This document shows, in pieces, positions 28,305 to 37,272 of a DNA stretch of 64,000 bases. Below the pieces are notes generated by a model. The model was not told where the DNA came from and ran no database searches. It saw only the letters and a program-made list of their open reading frames with translations. The DNA lies in NCBI RefSeq assembly GCF_014197035.1, contig NZ_JACIEU010000014.1, forward strand, positions 108,451 to 172,450, written 5' to 3'. Both the position numbers and the translations under genes were made by a program. Within the stretch, counting starts at the first letter, position 1, and each line of letters begins with the position of its first letter. The stretch comes from Sphingobium scionense. Lineage in GTDB: Bacteria > Pseudomonadota > Alphaproteobacteria > Sphingomonadales > Sphingomonadaceae.

Positions 28305-29614
28305 TCGCAGACAGCCCACCCGCCATCGTCCTGCCCGTCCAGGTCGCAGAAGCGGTGAAACCCGCGCCGCAATTGCAGGGGCCGCCCGCCGGACCACAGA
28401 CGCCCCCACCCCCGCTACCGGCCGCGCCCCAGGCCGGCTGGCGCACGCGACTCAAGGACAGGGGCGTCAACCTCACCTTCTCCTATGTCTCCGAAAGCGC
28501 CGCATCGATCAGCGGCGGCCGCGATCAGGGCGCGGCCTATACCCAGCAATTGCTGGCATCGGCAGTCGTCGACACCGGCAAGGCGTTCGGCCTTGCAGGC
28601 GGCAAGATCATCGCGACGATCATCCATCGCAAAGGGCAGGATCTGACCGCCACCCGCATCGGCAATCTGTTCGAGGTGCAGGAACTGTTCGGCGGCGGGC
28701 AGGATCTGCGGCCGGCGGAACTCAGCTATGAGCAGCAGCTGAATGGCGGCAGGACCGCGCTCAAGATCGGCCTCTATCATACGGGCGACGATTTCGCGAC
28801 CTTGCCCTCGGGCTGCCAGTTCCAGAATTTCGCCTTCTGCCCGCGTCCGACCACGCTCTTCTACAATAGCGGCTTTTCCGGCTTCCCGATCCCGCGCTGG
28901 GGCATGCGCGCCCGGCAGGACATCGGCCATGGGCTGAGCATCAGCGTCGCCGCCTTCGAAGTGAACAGCATCCGCGCCCAGACCGGCAATGGCTGGCAAC
29001 TGGCGCCGCGTTTCGACAGCGTCGTGCTGCCGGTCGAACTGGGCTGGAAGTCTGGCCAGGGCGCAGGGCAATTGCCCGCTCTGGTCCGGGTCGGCGGCCT
29101 GATCGACACGACCGACAAGCCCGATGTCTATGCCGATGCCAATGGCGATTCCTACGCCCTGTCCGGCCTCGCCCCGGCCACCCGGCGCGAACGGTGGAGC
29201 GCCTGGGCCATGGCGGAAAAGATGATCGCCCGCTTCGGCCCCGGCGAGCGCGGCCTGTCGCTGTTCGGCACCATGACCCTGTCCGACCGGGCGACCGCGC
29301 GCGTGCCCTTGTTCCTGAGCGGCGGCTTCGTCGCGCGCGGGCTGTGGGACAATCGGCCCAGGGACAATTTAGGCCTCGGCCTCGTCTATGCCAGGGTCAA
29401 TCCGCGCATCGCCGATCGCCAGCGCGACCAGCAGATGCTGGGACAGGATGTCGATCCGCAGCGCTGGGAAGCAAGCGGCGAAATCTTCTATGGCTGGCAG
29501 GCGACCCGCGCCCTGCTGCTGCGCCCCAACCTCCAATATATCCACCGCGTCGGGGCGACGAGCCGCTATCCCGATGCGGTGGTGGCCGGCATGACGATCA
29601 AGCTGATCCTCTGA
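28301..29614 (+). CDS. Carbohydrate-selective porin, OprB family
   Basis: A 437-residue OprB-type outer-membrane porin. Typical stretches are GVNLTFSYVSESAASISGG, ELSYEQQLNGGRTALKIGLY, QNFAFCPRPTTLFYNSGFS, and a C-terminus YPDAVVAGMTIKLIL. It probably lets the substrate of the neighbouring pathway through the outer membrane. The start overlaps the dehydrogenase stop (ATGA). The resulting N-terminus (MIADSPPAIVLPVQVAEAV) has no obvious signal peptide, only a proline-rich linker, which is odd for a porin. Either the true start lies elsewhere, the signal has diverged, or there is a sequence change at the 5' end. Confidence 0.85.
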   Translation: MIADSPPAIVLPVQVAEAVKPAPQLQGPPAGPQTPPPPLPAAPQAGWRTRLKDRGVNLTFSYVSESAASISGGRDQGAAYTQQLLASAVVDTGKAFGLAGGKIIATIIHRKGQDLTATRIGNLFEVQELFGGGQDLRPAELSYEQQLNGGRTALKIGLYHTGDDFATLPSGCQFQNFAFCPRPTTLFYNSGFSGFPIPRWGMRARQDIGHGLSISVAAFEVNSIRAQTGNGWQLAPRFDSVVLPVELGWKSGQGAGQLPALVRVGGLIDTTDKPDVYADANGDSYALSGLAPATRRERWSAWAMAEKMIARFGPGERGLSLFGTMTLSDRATARVPLFLSGGFVARGLWDNRPRDNLGLGLVYARVNPRIADRQRDQQMLGQDVDPQRWEASGEIFYGWQATRALLLRPNLQYIHRVGATSRYPDAVVAGMTIKLIL

Positions 29615-29620
29615 CCCCGC

Positions 29621-31492
29621 TCAATCGACCGGGTTCTCGTCGCGGAACCGGTTCTGTGCGGCCAGCCGGACGCCGGCATTGGGTGCGCCATAGCCCGTAT
29701 AGCCGCCCGCGCGCTGGACGAACTCGAAGAAAAACAGCTTGTCGAAGGCGCGGCTGTAGAGCTGCCAGAAGCCGTGACCATCGGCATCCTCGTCATAGAG
29801 GATGCCCAGCGCCTGCATCCGCGCCACCAGCGCGTCGTCAAAGCCGAAGCGGGCGGCGATGTCCGCATAATAATTGGCCGGGATCGTCAGCACCGCCGCG
29901 CCCTCATCCCGCAGGGTCTGCGCGGTCGCGAAGATATCGTCGGTCGCCAGCGCCACATGCTGATAGCCGCCGCCAATCCCCTGGTCGAGGAAGCGGGACG
30001 ACAGCGTCTCGCGCGCGTCCGACGCATTGAGCGTCACGCGGAAGGCGCCGTCGGGCGCCTGCAAGGCCTGGCTATGCACCAGCCCCGACGGATCGATCAC
30101 GTCCTGCGCCGCCTTCGCCTCCAGCCCGAACAGCGCGCGCCAGTAAAGCTGCCAGGACAGGAACTCGTCATTATGGACGACGGCGGCGAGATGGTCGAAG
30201 CCATGGGCATGGACCGGCGTGTCGGGCTCCGCCTCGATCGCTTGGAATTCGCGCGCCCACAGCCCTTCCACCTCATTATCGTCGATCAGATAGACCAGGC
30301 TGCCGCCGACCCCGCGCAGCGCCGGCATCGCCATCCGGCCGGGGCGGCCTTCCGCGCTATAGGCCTTGATCCCCAGCGCCGCCGCGCGCGCCTGCACCGC
30401 CGCCTTGTCCTTCACCCGCACGCCGATCGCGCAGATGGACGATCCATGTGCCGCACGATAGGCGCTGGCAAAGCCCTTGGGCTCGGCATTGACCACCAGG
30501 TTGACGCCGCCCTGGCGCCATCGCGTCACCTTCTTCTGGCGATGCTCGCCGGCAAGGCTGAAGCCCAGAGTCGCCAGCGTGCGGCCCAGCCGCGCGGAAT
30601 CGGCGCCGGCGGTGGTGAATTCCACAAACTCAGCGCCCAGAACCGGCTCCGGCGCGGGCATGGTCGACGGGCGCCCCAACTGCCGCAGCGCCGCGTCGCG
30701 CACATAGTCGAGCGAACGATGCCCGTCCTCCGCCACCAGAGTCGCCGCATTGGAGCGAAACCGGTCGTTGAAGATTTCCAGCGACAACGGCCCGTCATAG
30801 CCGGTGGCCAATATCTCCGCAACGAAGCCGGCGACATCCAGCCCGCCCTGCCCCGGCAGGTTGCGGAAATGGCGGCTCCAATAGAGCAGGTCCATGTCGA
30901 GCAGCGGCGCGTCGGCCAGTTGGACGAAGACGATCTTGTCGCCGCGAATATCGCGGATGCTCTCGCTCGGGATTTTGCGCGACAGCGAATGGAAACTGTC
31001 TAGGATGATGCCGATATGGGGATGGTCGACCTGCTCGACGATCGACCAGACATCGCGATGATCGAACACATGCCGGCCCCAGGCCAGCGCCTCATAGCCC
31101 ACCAGGATACCGCGCTTGGCGGCCCGCTCGCCCAGGTCCCGGAAATCGTCGACAATCCGCTCCCGTTCGCCCAGAGAGGCGGGCGAGCAGTTGGAGCAGA
31201 CCAGGATGCGATCGGTGCCCAGTTCGCCCATCAGGTCGAACTTGCGCTCGGCCCGGTCGAAGGCGCGCTGGCGCAGCGCGCCCGGCATCCCCTCGAAATC
31301 GCGGAAGGGCTGGTAGAGCATACAGGCCAGGCCCAGATCGTCCAGCATGCGCCGCACGTCCCGCGGCGCCAGTTCCGACCCGATCAGGTCATTCTCGAAT
31401 ATCTCGACCCCGACAAAGCCGGCCGCCGCAGCGGCGCGCAATTTCTCTTCGAGCGTGCCGCGCAGCGAGACGGTGGCGATGGCGTTGGACAT
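29621..31492 (-). CDS. 3-dehydroshikimate dehydratase-like TIM barrel fused to HPPD-like domain
   Basis: A 623-residue two-domain enzyme. The N-terminal half is a xylose-isomerase-like TIM barrel (GFVGVEIFENDLIGSELAPR, ILVGYEALAWGRHVFDH, IGIILDSFHSLSRK, KIVFVQLADAPLLDMD). The C-terminal half is a vicinal-oxygen-chelate domain resembling 4-hydroxyphenylpyruvate dioxygenase (FVEFTTAGADSARLGRTLA, HGFDHLAAVVH, GGYQHVALATDDIF, FFFEFVQRAGGYTGYG). The same fusion is known for bacterial 3-dehydroshikimate dehydratases of the QuiC1 type, which make protocatechuate. The start follows aaggaga. It converges on the porin gene and completes the inferred quinate/shikimate route; a 3-dehydroquinate dehydratase is not in the window. 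Confidence 0.88.
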   Translation of the reverse strand: MSNAIATVSLRGTLEEKLRAAAAAGFVGVEIFENDLIGSELAPRDVRRMLDDLGLACMLYQPFRDFEGMPGALRQRAFDRAERKFDLMGELGTDRILVCSNCSPASLGERERIVDDFRDLGERAAKRGILVGYEALAWGRHVFDHRDVWSIVEQVDHPHIGIILDSFHSLSRKIPSESIRDIRGDKIVFVQLADAPLLDMDLLYWSRHFRNLPGQGGLDVAGFVAEILATGYDGPLSLEIFNDRFRSNAATLVAEDGHRSLDYVRDAALRQLGRPSTMPAPEPVLGAEFVEFTTAGADSARLGRTLATLGFSLAGEHRQKKVTRWRQGGVNLVVNAEPKGFASAYRAAHGSSICAIGVRVKDKAAVQARAAALGIKAYSAEGRPGRMAMPALRGVGGSLVYLIDDNEVEGLWAREFQAIEAEPDTPVHAHGFDHLAAVVHNDEFLSWQLYWRALFGLEAKAAQDVIDPSGLVHSQALQAPDGAFRVTLNASDARETLSSRFLDQGIGGGYQHVALATDDIFATAQTLRDEGAAVLTIPANYYADIAARFGFDDALVARMQALGILYDEDADGHGFWQLYSRAFDKLFFFEFVQRAGGYTGYGAPNAGVRLAAQNRFRDENPVD

Positions 31493-31596
31493 TGGGGGAT
31501 CTCCTTGGAGCCCCCTTATCCCACAGCCCGACACCGCCGTTTAACCGCTCAAGACCGACTATCCCATAGCATAGAGTTATAGGATCGCCGCCCGGA

Positions 31597-32076
31597 TCAG
31601 GACGGGATCAGCCCTTTGCCCGCCAGCCGGCCGCGTTCGGCCGCGACCTGCGCCGCGGTCTGCTTGCCGCCAGCGCGCACCTTGGCGACCTCCGCCGCGG
31701 TAAAGGGCGCGGCGGGCTTGGCCGCCTTCTTGAGCGACACCGCATGGTTGAGCACATCGGCAATATCCTGGTCGGACATCGTGCCCATGCCGGGCATCAG
31801 GCCGGTGATCTTCCTGTCGTCCACGGTGATCGGACCGTAAATGCCATAGAGCAGCACCATGGCGAGATAGCGGCGCCCTTCCGGGCTGGTCGCGATCTGC
31901 GCCACTCGGCCATTGAGGCGCGGAAACTGGCCCGGCAGGCCCGCGCCCGAGGGCTGGTGGCACATGGAGCAGCGGTTGGCGAAGGTCTGCGGACCTGTCG
32001 CCGGCGCTGTGCCGGGAAGCCCGATCGCCCAGACCGCCAGCAGAGAGAGTGTGACGCGCTTGATACCCTGAATCAT
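31597..32076 (-). CDS. Secreted c-type cytochrome
   Basis: A 159-residue periplasmic monohaem cytochrome. The start chosen, MIQGIKRVTLSLLAVWAIG, gives a proper signal peptide ending PATG. The single haem site is FANRCSMCHQPSGAGLPGQF, with a candidate distal methionine in ITGLMPGMGTMSDQDIADVL. The C-terminal 40 residues are Lys/Ala-rich (AAEVAKVRAGGKQTAAQVAA). It lies 104 bases upstream of the dehydratase-fusion gene on the same strand and is divergent from tetR, so it may carry electrons for a periplasmic dehydrogenase. Its partner is not identified. Confidence 0.85.
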   Translation of the reverse strand: MIQGIKRVTLSLLAVWAIGLPGTAPATGPQTFANRCSMCHQPSGAGLPGQFPRLNGRVAQIATSPEGRRYLAMVLLYGIYGPITVDDRKITGLMPGMGTMSDQDIADVLNHAVSLKKAAKPAAPFTAAEVAKVRAGGKQTAAQVAAERGRLAGKGLIPS

Positions 32077-32289
32077 CGCCTGAAATGTCCCCGCACATAT
32101 GGACGTTTGCCCCGGAAGCCGCCCCGCCAGGGTGCCGCACCGGATTTTCACGCCTCTTCCCAAGATTATGTGGATGAGCGAATACTGGACAGTCTTCAAA
32201 TATTCGTCAAGCCCGCCGTTGCGAGCGATGCGCAAAGGGTGGCGAACCGGGCCGCGCCGTGGTAGGAGGGCCGCCAAGGCAGATGTGAT

Positions 32290-32943
32290 ATGATACTCGC
32301 TCCCTCACGGCCCGGCATCTATGCCCGCGGGTCCGAAACGGTGGACCAGATCCTCAAGGCGGCGCTGGACGTGCTGATCGACGAGGGCGCCGATGCCTTC
32401 ACCCTGCGCCGCATCGCCGCGCGCTGCGACATGAAGGTCGGCAATGTCAGCTATCATTTCCCGCGCAAGGAAATGCTGATCCAGGTGATGCTGGACGAGA
32501 TGCTGGAATCCTATGACAAGCTGCTGGAGGAGATGGTGCGCAAGCCGGGCCTCACCGCCGAGGAACGGCTCAAGCTGGTCATCATCCTGTGCCTGGAGGA
32601 TATCCAGACCAAGCGCACCACCCATTTGTTCACCGAACTCTGGGCGCTTGCCAATCAGAGCGAGTTCGTCGCCGACCGGGTGCGCCTGTTCTACAGCAAG
32701 GTGCATGAGGTGATCGGCGAATATGTGGCGCAGATCAACCCGGCCCTCGCCCCGGACGAGGTGCATAGCGTCGCCCTGTTCATCAGCGCGGCGATGGAAG
32801 GATCAACGCCATTCCTGGGCCATCAGAAGCCCTGGGCTGCCAAGATGCCGGTCTTTACCGCCCTGGCGGCGATGTCGTTCGTGCATCTTGCCAAGACGGT
32901 GACTTCGCGCGATCTTGCAGGGCTGATGACAGAAGCGGCCTGA
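32290..32943 (+). CDS. TetR-family transcriptional regulator
   Basis: A 217-residue regulator. The N-terminal HTH reads TVDQILKAALDVLIDEGADA, FTLRRIAARCDMKVGNVSYH and FPRKEMLIQVML, the standard TetR pattern. The C-terminal half is all-helical and would form the ligand and dimer domain. It is divergent from the cytochrome gene, with about 210 bases between them, and upstream of an MFS gene in its own direction; either may be its target. A GC-rich stem-loop follows the stop. Confidence 0.92.
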   Translation: MILAPSRPGIYARGSETVDQILKAALDVLIDEGADAFTLRRIAARCDMKVGNVSYHFPRKEMLIQVMLDEMLESYDKLLEEMVRKPGLTAEERLKLVIILCLEDIQTKRTTHLFTELWALANQSEFVADRVRLFYSKVHEVIGEYVAQINPALAPDEVHSVALFISAAMEGSTPFLGHQKPWAAKMPVFTALAAMSFVHLAKTVTSRDLAGLMTEAA

Positions 32944-32979
32944 CGCCGCCCCAAGGGGGAGAGATGGTCTGAACGGCAG

Positions 32980-32996
32980 GGGCGCCACCGGCGCCC
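32980..32996 (+). terminator. Possible stem-loop terminator after tetR
   Basis: Seven-base GC-only arms (gggcgcc / ggcgccc) with a three-base loop, 37 bases after the tetR stop. There is no T-run, so it may act only as a transcript-stabilising hairpin. Confidence 0.35.
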
Positions 32997-33017
32997 GTTC
33001 ATGCTGTGGGGGCCATC

Positions 33018-34199
33018 ATGACGCAAAGCCGTATATTGCCCGGATGGGCACCGAACCGGACCATCGCCTGCATCGCCGCCGCCGCGCTCGCGCTGCTGCA
33101 ACCTGGCATCGATCCTGTTTTCCTGACCCTGCTGACCGCAGCCACCGGGCTTGATCCGTCCGACCATGGCTGGATCGTCGGCGCGACCCAGGGCGGCATG
33201 GCGATCGGCGCGATCCTGGTCTGGCGCGGCGGCGCCCATCTGCCCGCCGGCGCGCCGGCCCTCGCCGCGCTGATCGCCCTGGCCGCCAGCCTGATAACGC
33301 CGGCGCTCGACGAGCTGGCAACGCTCATCGTCGCGCGCGGCCTGTTCGGCGTCGGCATGGGCGTCGCCTATACCCATGCGATGAGCGCCGCCGCCTCGCA
33401 GCGCCCGACCGGCGCCTATGCTGCCGTCTTCCTGGTCCAGCTGCTGCTGTCCACCTTGGTCGCGCTGGCACTGCCGGCGATCAGCGACAGCGCCGGGCCG
33501 GCCGCTGCGCTCCGCCTGCTGGCGCTGGCGCCGATCGGCGTCCTGCTACTCAGCCTGCTGATGCCGGCCGCCGATCCGGCGCAAACGCTGACCAGCGAGG
33601 CCAATGAGCGTGCTCCCACCCCGCCGCGCGCCTGGGCGCTGGCCGTTGCCCTGTTCTGCTTCATCGCCGCCACCATGATGATCTGGAGCTTTTCCGGCGC
33701 GCTGGCGCTGGCCGCCGGCATCGACGACAGCGTGATCGGCGAGGCGGTCGCGATCGGATCGGTGATCGGCGCGCTGACCGCGATCGCCTTGATGCGCGAA
33801 CAGACGATCATTCCGCTGCCGCTGACCGGCCTGCTGTCCGCCTTCTGCCTGCTCGCCCCGCTCGCCCTCACCCGCCCCGGCGCACCGACCCTGTTCATCC
33901 TGGCGATTGGCCTGCTCAATATCGGGTCGACCGCCACGATCATCCGCTTTTCCGGCCTTGCCACGGCAGCGGGCGGCGGCAGTCCGCTGTTCCGCCGCTT
34001 CGTCGCCTGCGTGCACAGCCTGGGCATGATCGCCGGGCCGGTGGCAGGATCGCTGCTGTCCGACGCCCTCGGGCAACAGGGGCTGGTCGACGGCGCGCTG
34101 GTCGCCCTCACCGGCGGCTGTTTCGCGCTGCTGGTGGCAACCGCACCGGACAAGCTACGCCTGCCCCGGATCGAGGGCGTGAACGAGATTATTGCCTGA
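33018..34199 (+). CDS. MFS-type membrane transporter
   Basis: A 393-residue integral membrane protein with about 12 predicted helices and an MFS-like pattern. The fourth-helix region reads LIVARGLFGVGMGVAYTHAM and the first helix AAAALALLQPGIDPVFL. The usual loop-2 motif (DRFGRR) is replaced by LVWRGGAHLPAG, so it is a divergent member. The ATG at 33018 is preferred to the in-frame GTG four codons upstream. It lies between tetR and the amine dehydrogenase operon. Amine uptake or efflux is possible but only inferred from position. Confidence 0.8.
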   Translation: MTQSRILPGWAPNRTIACIAAAALALLQPGIDPVFLTLLTAATGLDPSDHGWIVGATQGGMAIGAILVWRGGAHLPAGAPALAALIALAASLITPALDELATLIVARGLFGVGMGVAYTHAMSAAASQRPTGAYAAVFLVQLLLSTLVALALPAISDSAGPAAALRLLALAPIGVLLLSLLMPAADPAQTLTSEANERAPTPPRAWALAVALFCFIAATMMIWSFSGALALAAGIDDSVIGEAVAIGSVIGALTAIALMREQTIIPLPLTGLLSAFCLLAPLALTRPGAPTLFILAIGLLNIGSTATIIRFSGLATAAGGGSPLFRRFVACVHSLGMIAGPVAGSLLSDALGQQGLVDGALVALTGGCFALLVATAPDKLRLPRIEGVNEIIA

Positions 34200-34367
34200 C
34201 GCGGGGCCTGACTCTGGGCGTAATTTTGCTGCGGCGCAAAAATATTTTGCAGGGAGCGCTTCCACCCCTTGACCAATCCTTGACACTTGTCCAGCCTTCG
34301 TTCCAGCGGCGAAACGCGGACCAGATGAGTCCAGCGCCGCCGCACCGATCAAGGGGGATCACGCCAG

Positions 34368-35546
34368 ATGTCGAGCGCCGCCGTCAGGGGATTTTTCGCC
34401 ACCGCCGCCATGGGCTTTGCCCTGTGCGCAGCCGTCACCGTCCAGGCCGCGCCCGCCGACACCACGGCCGCGCTGGAACCAGAAACGTCCGATGTCGTAA
34501 CGATGGAACCGCCCAAGCCCAACTGGTTCTTCGTCGACGGCGGATGGGATATGCCGGGCACCAGCATCTTCGACGGCGACAGCGGCAAGATGGTGGGCAT
34601 GGTCGAAACCCGGCGCCTCGCCGACATGGCGATCGATCCGGCCGGCAAATATTATTATGTCGCCGAAACCATCTGGTCGAAGGGCGATCGCGGCACGCGG
34701 CAGGACATGGTGTCGGTCTATGACACGCGCGAATTGAAGCTGATCACCGAAATCACCATTCCCGATCGCATCCTGATCGGATCGCGCAAGAACAACTTCA
34801 TCATCAGCGACGATGGCAAGACCGGGTTCGTCTATAATCTCAGCCCCGCCTCCTCGGTGAACATCGTCGACCTGGTGAAGCGCAAGTTCGTCGCCAATGT
34901 CGAACTGCCCGGCTGCGCCAGCATGATGCCCAATCCGGGCGTCGGCTTTTCCGCGCTGTGCGCCGACGGATCGCTCGCGACCGTGAAGCTGACCGGCAGC
35001 AAAGCCGACATCACCCATAGCGCGCCCTTCTTCTCGGCCACCGACGATCCGATCTTCGACAATTTCACCTATGACCGGAAGAAGAAGGAAACGACGTTGC
35101 TGAGCTACACCGGCCAGATCTGGACCGCGAAGCTCGGCCCGGCGCCGACCATCTCCGCTCCCTTCTCGATCCAGGCCGCCGCCGGCATCCGGCCGGGCGA
35201 AACCAAGCCGCTGGAACTGAACTGGTATCCGGGCGGGCGCCAACCGATGGCGCTGCACCGCGCGACCGGCCATCTGTTCGTGCTGATGCACATGGGCGAA
35301 TATTGGTCGCACAAGGCGTCCGGCACGGAAGTGTGGGAGGTCGATCTCGCCACGCAGAAGGTGGTGAAGCGCCGCCCGCTGGAAGAGCCGATGAACAATA
35401 TCGAGGTCACCCAATCGGACAAGCCGCTGCTCATCATGGACGGCGAAAAGGGCACTGCCCTCGTCATCGACCTCGCCACCTGGGAAGAAAAGCACAAGAT
35501 CGAGAAGGCCGGCGGCAGCACCATCACGGTCGCGGACCCGTCCTGA
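34368..35546 (+). CDS. mauB: Amine dehydrogenase heavy (large) subunit, MauB/AauB type
   Basis: A 392-residue periplasmic beta-propeller subunit of a quinoprotein amine dehydrogenase (methylamine or aromatic amine type). The signal peptide ends TVQAAPAD. Propeller blades are visible as FVDGGWDMPGTSIFDGDSGK, LADMAIDPAGKYYYVAETIW and YYVAETIWSKGDRGTRQDMV, with a substrate-site-like region HLFVLMHMGEYWSHKASGTE, characteristic of this family. The light subunit, MauE and MauD follow in the order B-E-D-A, as in known mau and aau clusters. The enzyme oxidises primary amines to aldehydes and passes electrons to a soluble acceptor. Which amine is used cannot be told from this subunit. Confidence 0.92.
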   Translation: MSSAAVRGFFATAAMGFALCAAVTVQAAPADTTAALEPETSDVVTMEPPKPNWFFVDGGWDMPGTSIFDGDSGKMVGMVETRRLADMAIDPAGKYYYVAETIWSKGDRGTRQDMVSVYDTRELKLITEITIPDRILIGSRKNNFIISDDGKTGFVYNLSPASSVNIVDLVKRKFVANVELPGCASMMPNPGVGFSALCADGSLATVKLTGSKADITHSAPFFSATDDPIFDNFTYDRKKKETTLLSYTGQIWTAKLGPAPTISAPFSIQAAAGIRPGETKPLELNWYPGGRQPMALHRATGHLFVLMHMGEYWSHKASGTEVWEVDLATQKVVKRRPLEEPMNNIEVTQSDKPLLIMDGEKGTALVIDLATWEEKHKIEKAGGSTITVADPS

Positions 35547-35548
35547 TC

Positions 35549-36082
35549 ATGGCGCAGGGCCTGGCGATCGCCGCACTGGCGGCTGCCATCGGGATCGGCC
35601 TCATCCTGTTGCAGGCGGGCCTGTCGAAGCTGCGCCACCGCATCCTGCTGCCCGGCGTGATCGCCAATTACCGGCTGCTACCGCCGGCGCTGGTAGCCCC
35701 CGCCGCCATCCTGCTGCCGCTGGCGGAGCTTGCCATCGGCGCCACGCTGATCGCCGGCCTTGCTCCGGTGCCGGTGCTGCTCGCCATGCTGCTGCTTAGC
35801 CTCTTTGCCGGCGCGATGGCGATCAACATTGCGCGCGGGCGCAGCCATATCGACTGCGGCTGCGGACGTTCACAATTACGCCATCCGATCGGCTGGCCGC
35901 TGGTGATCCGCAACCTGCTGCTGGTCGCGCTGGTCGCGCCGCGCCTGCTGCCCACCCCGCCGCTGTCCGTGCTGGACATCGCCACTGCGGCCGCTGGCGG
36001 CATCGCCCTGTTCCTCGCCTTCCACCTGCTTGGCGCCATCCTGGCGCTGATCGCCACGCCCGCTGCCGCCTACCGGAGATAG
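35549..36082 (+). CDS. mauE: Amine dehydrogenase maturation membrane protein MauE
   Basis: A 177-residue inner-membrane protein with four to five helices (LAIAALAAAIGIGLILLQAG, LATLIAGLAPVPVL-like segments). It carries the conserved HIDCGCGRSQLRHPIGWPLV motif of the MauE/DoxX-like family between helices. MauE works with MauD in forming the six disulphides of the light subunit in the periplasm. The start follows the mauB stop by two bases, so coupling is likely. Four further bases separate it from mauD. Confidence 0.92.
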   Translation: MAQGLAIAALAAAIGIGLILLQAGLSKLRHRILLPGVIANYRLLPPALVAPAAILLPLAELAIGATLIAGLAPVPVLLAMLLLSLFAGAMAINIARGRSHIDCGCGRSQLRHPIGWPLVIRNLLLVALVAPRLLPTPPLSVLDIATAAAGGIALFLAFHLLGAILALIATPAAAYRR

Positions 36083-36086
36083 ACCT

Positions 36087-36689
36087 ATGCTGACCTCGCT
36101 CATCATCGCGCAGATCCTGTCCTGGGTCGCCATCTTCGCGCTCGGCATCGCCCTGCTGGCGGTCGCGCGGCAGGTCGGCGTGCTGCACATCCGGGTCGCG
36201 CCCGCCGGCGCGCTCGCCACCAGCGGCGGCCCGGCGGTAGGCGACGCCATCGTCAAGATCGACGCCCGCACCATCGACGGCGCACCCGTCATGATCGGCG
36301 GCCATGCCCATGGCACGGCGCTGCGCCTACTGATGTTCGTCTCCGCCCAATGCCCGCTGTGCAAGAATATCATCCCGATGGCCAAGTCCTTCGCGCGGGA
36401 CGAGCGGGTCGCGCTGACCTTCGTCGGCGACGATGATATCTCTGCCCAGCGCGCGATGATCGCCCAGCATGGGCTGGAGGGCCATGCCTTCGTCAACGGG
36501 CCGGAGGCGGGCCAGGCCTATGGCGTCGCCAAGCTGCCCTTCGCCGTGCTGCTCGATGCCGAGGGCACCATCCTGTCCAAGGGACTGGTCAACAGCCGCG
36601 AGCATCTCGAAAGCCTTGTCGTCGCCCATGAAATGGGGATCGCCACGGTGCAGGATTATATCGGTTCGCTCAAGGCGCAGGCGGCCTGA
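36087..36689 (+). CDS. mauD: Amine dehydrogenase maturation thioredoxin MauD
   Basis: A 200-residue membrane-anchored thioredoxin-like protein. One N-terminal helix (SLIIAQILSWVAIFALGIAL) is followed by a periplasmic thioredoxin fold with the redox motif CPLC in FVSAQCPLCKNIIPMAKSF. The cis-proline loop is AYGVAKLPFAVLLDAEG. It is needed in other bacteria for disulphide formation or isomerisation in the cysteine-rich light subunit encoded next. It sits between mauE and mauA as in characterised clusters. Confidence 0.93.
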   Translation: MLTSLIIAQILSWVAIFALGIALLAVARQVGVLHIRVAPAGALATSGGPAVGDAIVKIDARTIDGAPVMIGGHAHGTALRLLMFVSAQCPLCKNIIPMAKSFARDERVALTFVGDDDISAQRAMIAQHGLEGHAFVNGPEAGQAYGVAKLPFAVLLDAEGTILSKGLVNSREHLESLVVAHEMGIATVQDYIGSLKAQAA

Positions 36690-36714
36690 TCGCAAGTTAA
36701 AGGGGGTCCGTGAC

Positions 36715-37260
36715 ATGAAGAAGTTCGACGCCGACGCCATGGGGGAAAAGCTGCTGCGGCGCCTCGCCGGGGGGACATCGCGCCGCTCGATGCTCTCGCG
36801 CCTGGGGGCTGCCCTGGTCGCTGCGCCCGCCTTCCCGCTGCTGCCGGTCAGCCGCGCCGAAGCGGCCAAGCCCGACCGTTCGCCCGAGGCCAAGACCGCC
36901 TTTGCCCGCACCGCGCAGAGCAAGGACGAGACCAAGTGCGACTATTGGCGCTATTGCGCGATCGACGGCGCACTCTGCACCTGTTGCGGCGGCGGCATCC
37001 ACAGCTGCCCGGCGGGTTCGGAGCCCTCGCCCGTCTCCTGGGTCGGCACCTGCATCAATCCGGATGATGGCAAGGCCTATCTGATCGCCTATCGCGACTG
37101 TTGCGGCAAGCCCGCCTGCGGCCAGTGCGGCTGCGACAATACCGACCGCGAAACCCAGCTCTACATGCCTCAGCTCAACAATGACGTGATCTGGTGCTTC
37201 GGCACCAGCAGCATGGAATATCATTGTTCGACCGCCGTGCTGGTCGGCGCGGCCAGCTAA
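36715..37260 (+). CDS. mauA: Amine dehydrogenase light subunit with TTQ cofactor, MauA/AauA type
   Basis: A 181-residue catalytic subunit. A twin-arginine-like leader (TSRRSMLSRLGAALVAAP) targets it folded or via a special route. The mature part is very cysteine-rich (CDYWRYCAIDGALCTCCGGG, DCCGKPACGQCGC). By comparison with methylamine dehydrogenase, the two tryptophans that become tryptophan tryptophylquinone are those in PVSWVGTC and DVIWCFGTS; both are present. The start follows aaaggggg. The last residues, YHCSTAVLVGAAS, match the family C-terminus. mauG, which makes TTQ in methylamine utilisers, is absent from the window. Confidence 0.94.
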   Translation: MKKFDADAMGEKLLRRLAGGTSRRSMLSRLGAALVAAPAFPLLPVSRAEAAKPDRSPEAKTAFARTAQSKDETKCDYWRYCAIDGALCTCCGGGIHSCPAGSEPSPVSWVGTCINPDDGKAYLIAYRDCCGKPACGQCGCDNTDRETQLYMPQLNNDVIWCFGTSSMEYHCSTAVLVGAAS

Positions 37261-37272
37261 GGCAAGCAGGGG

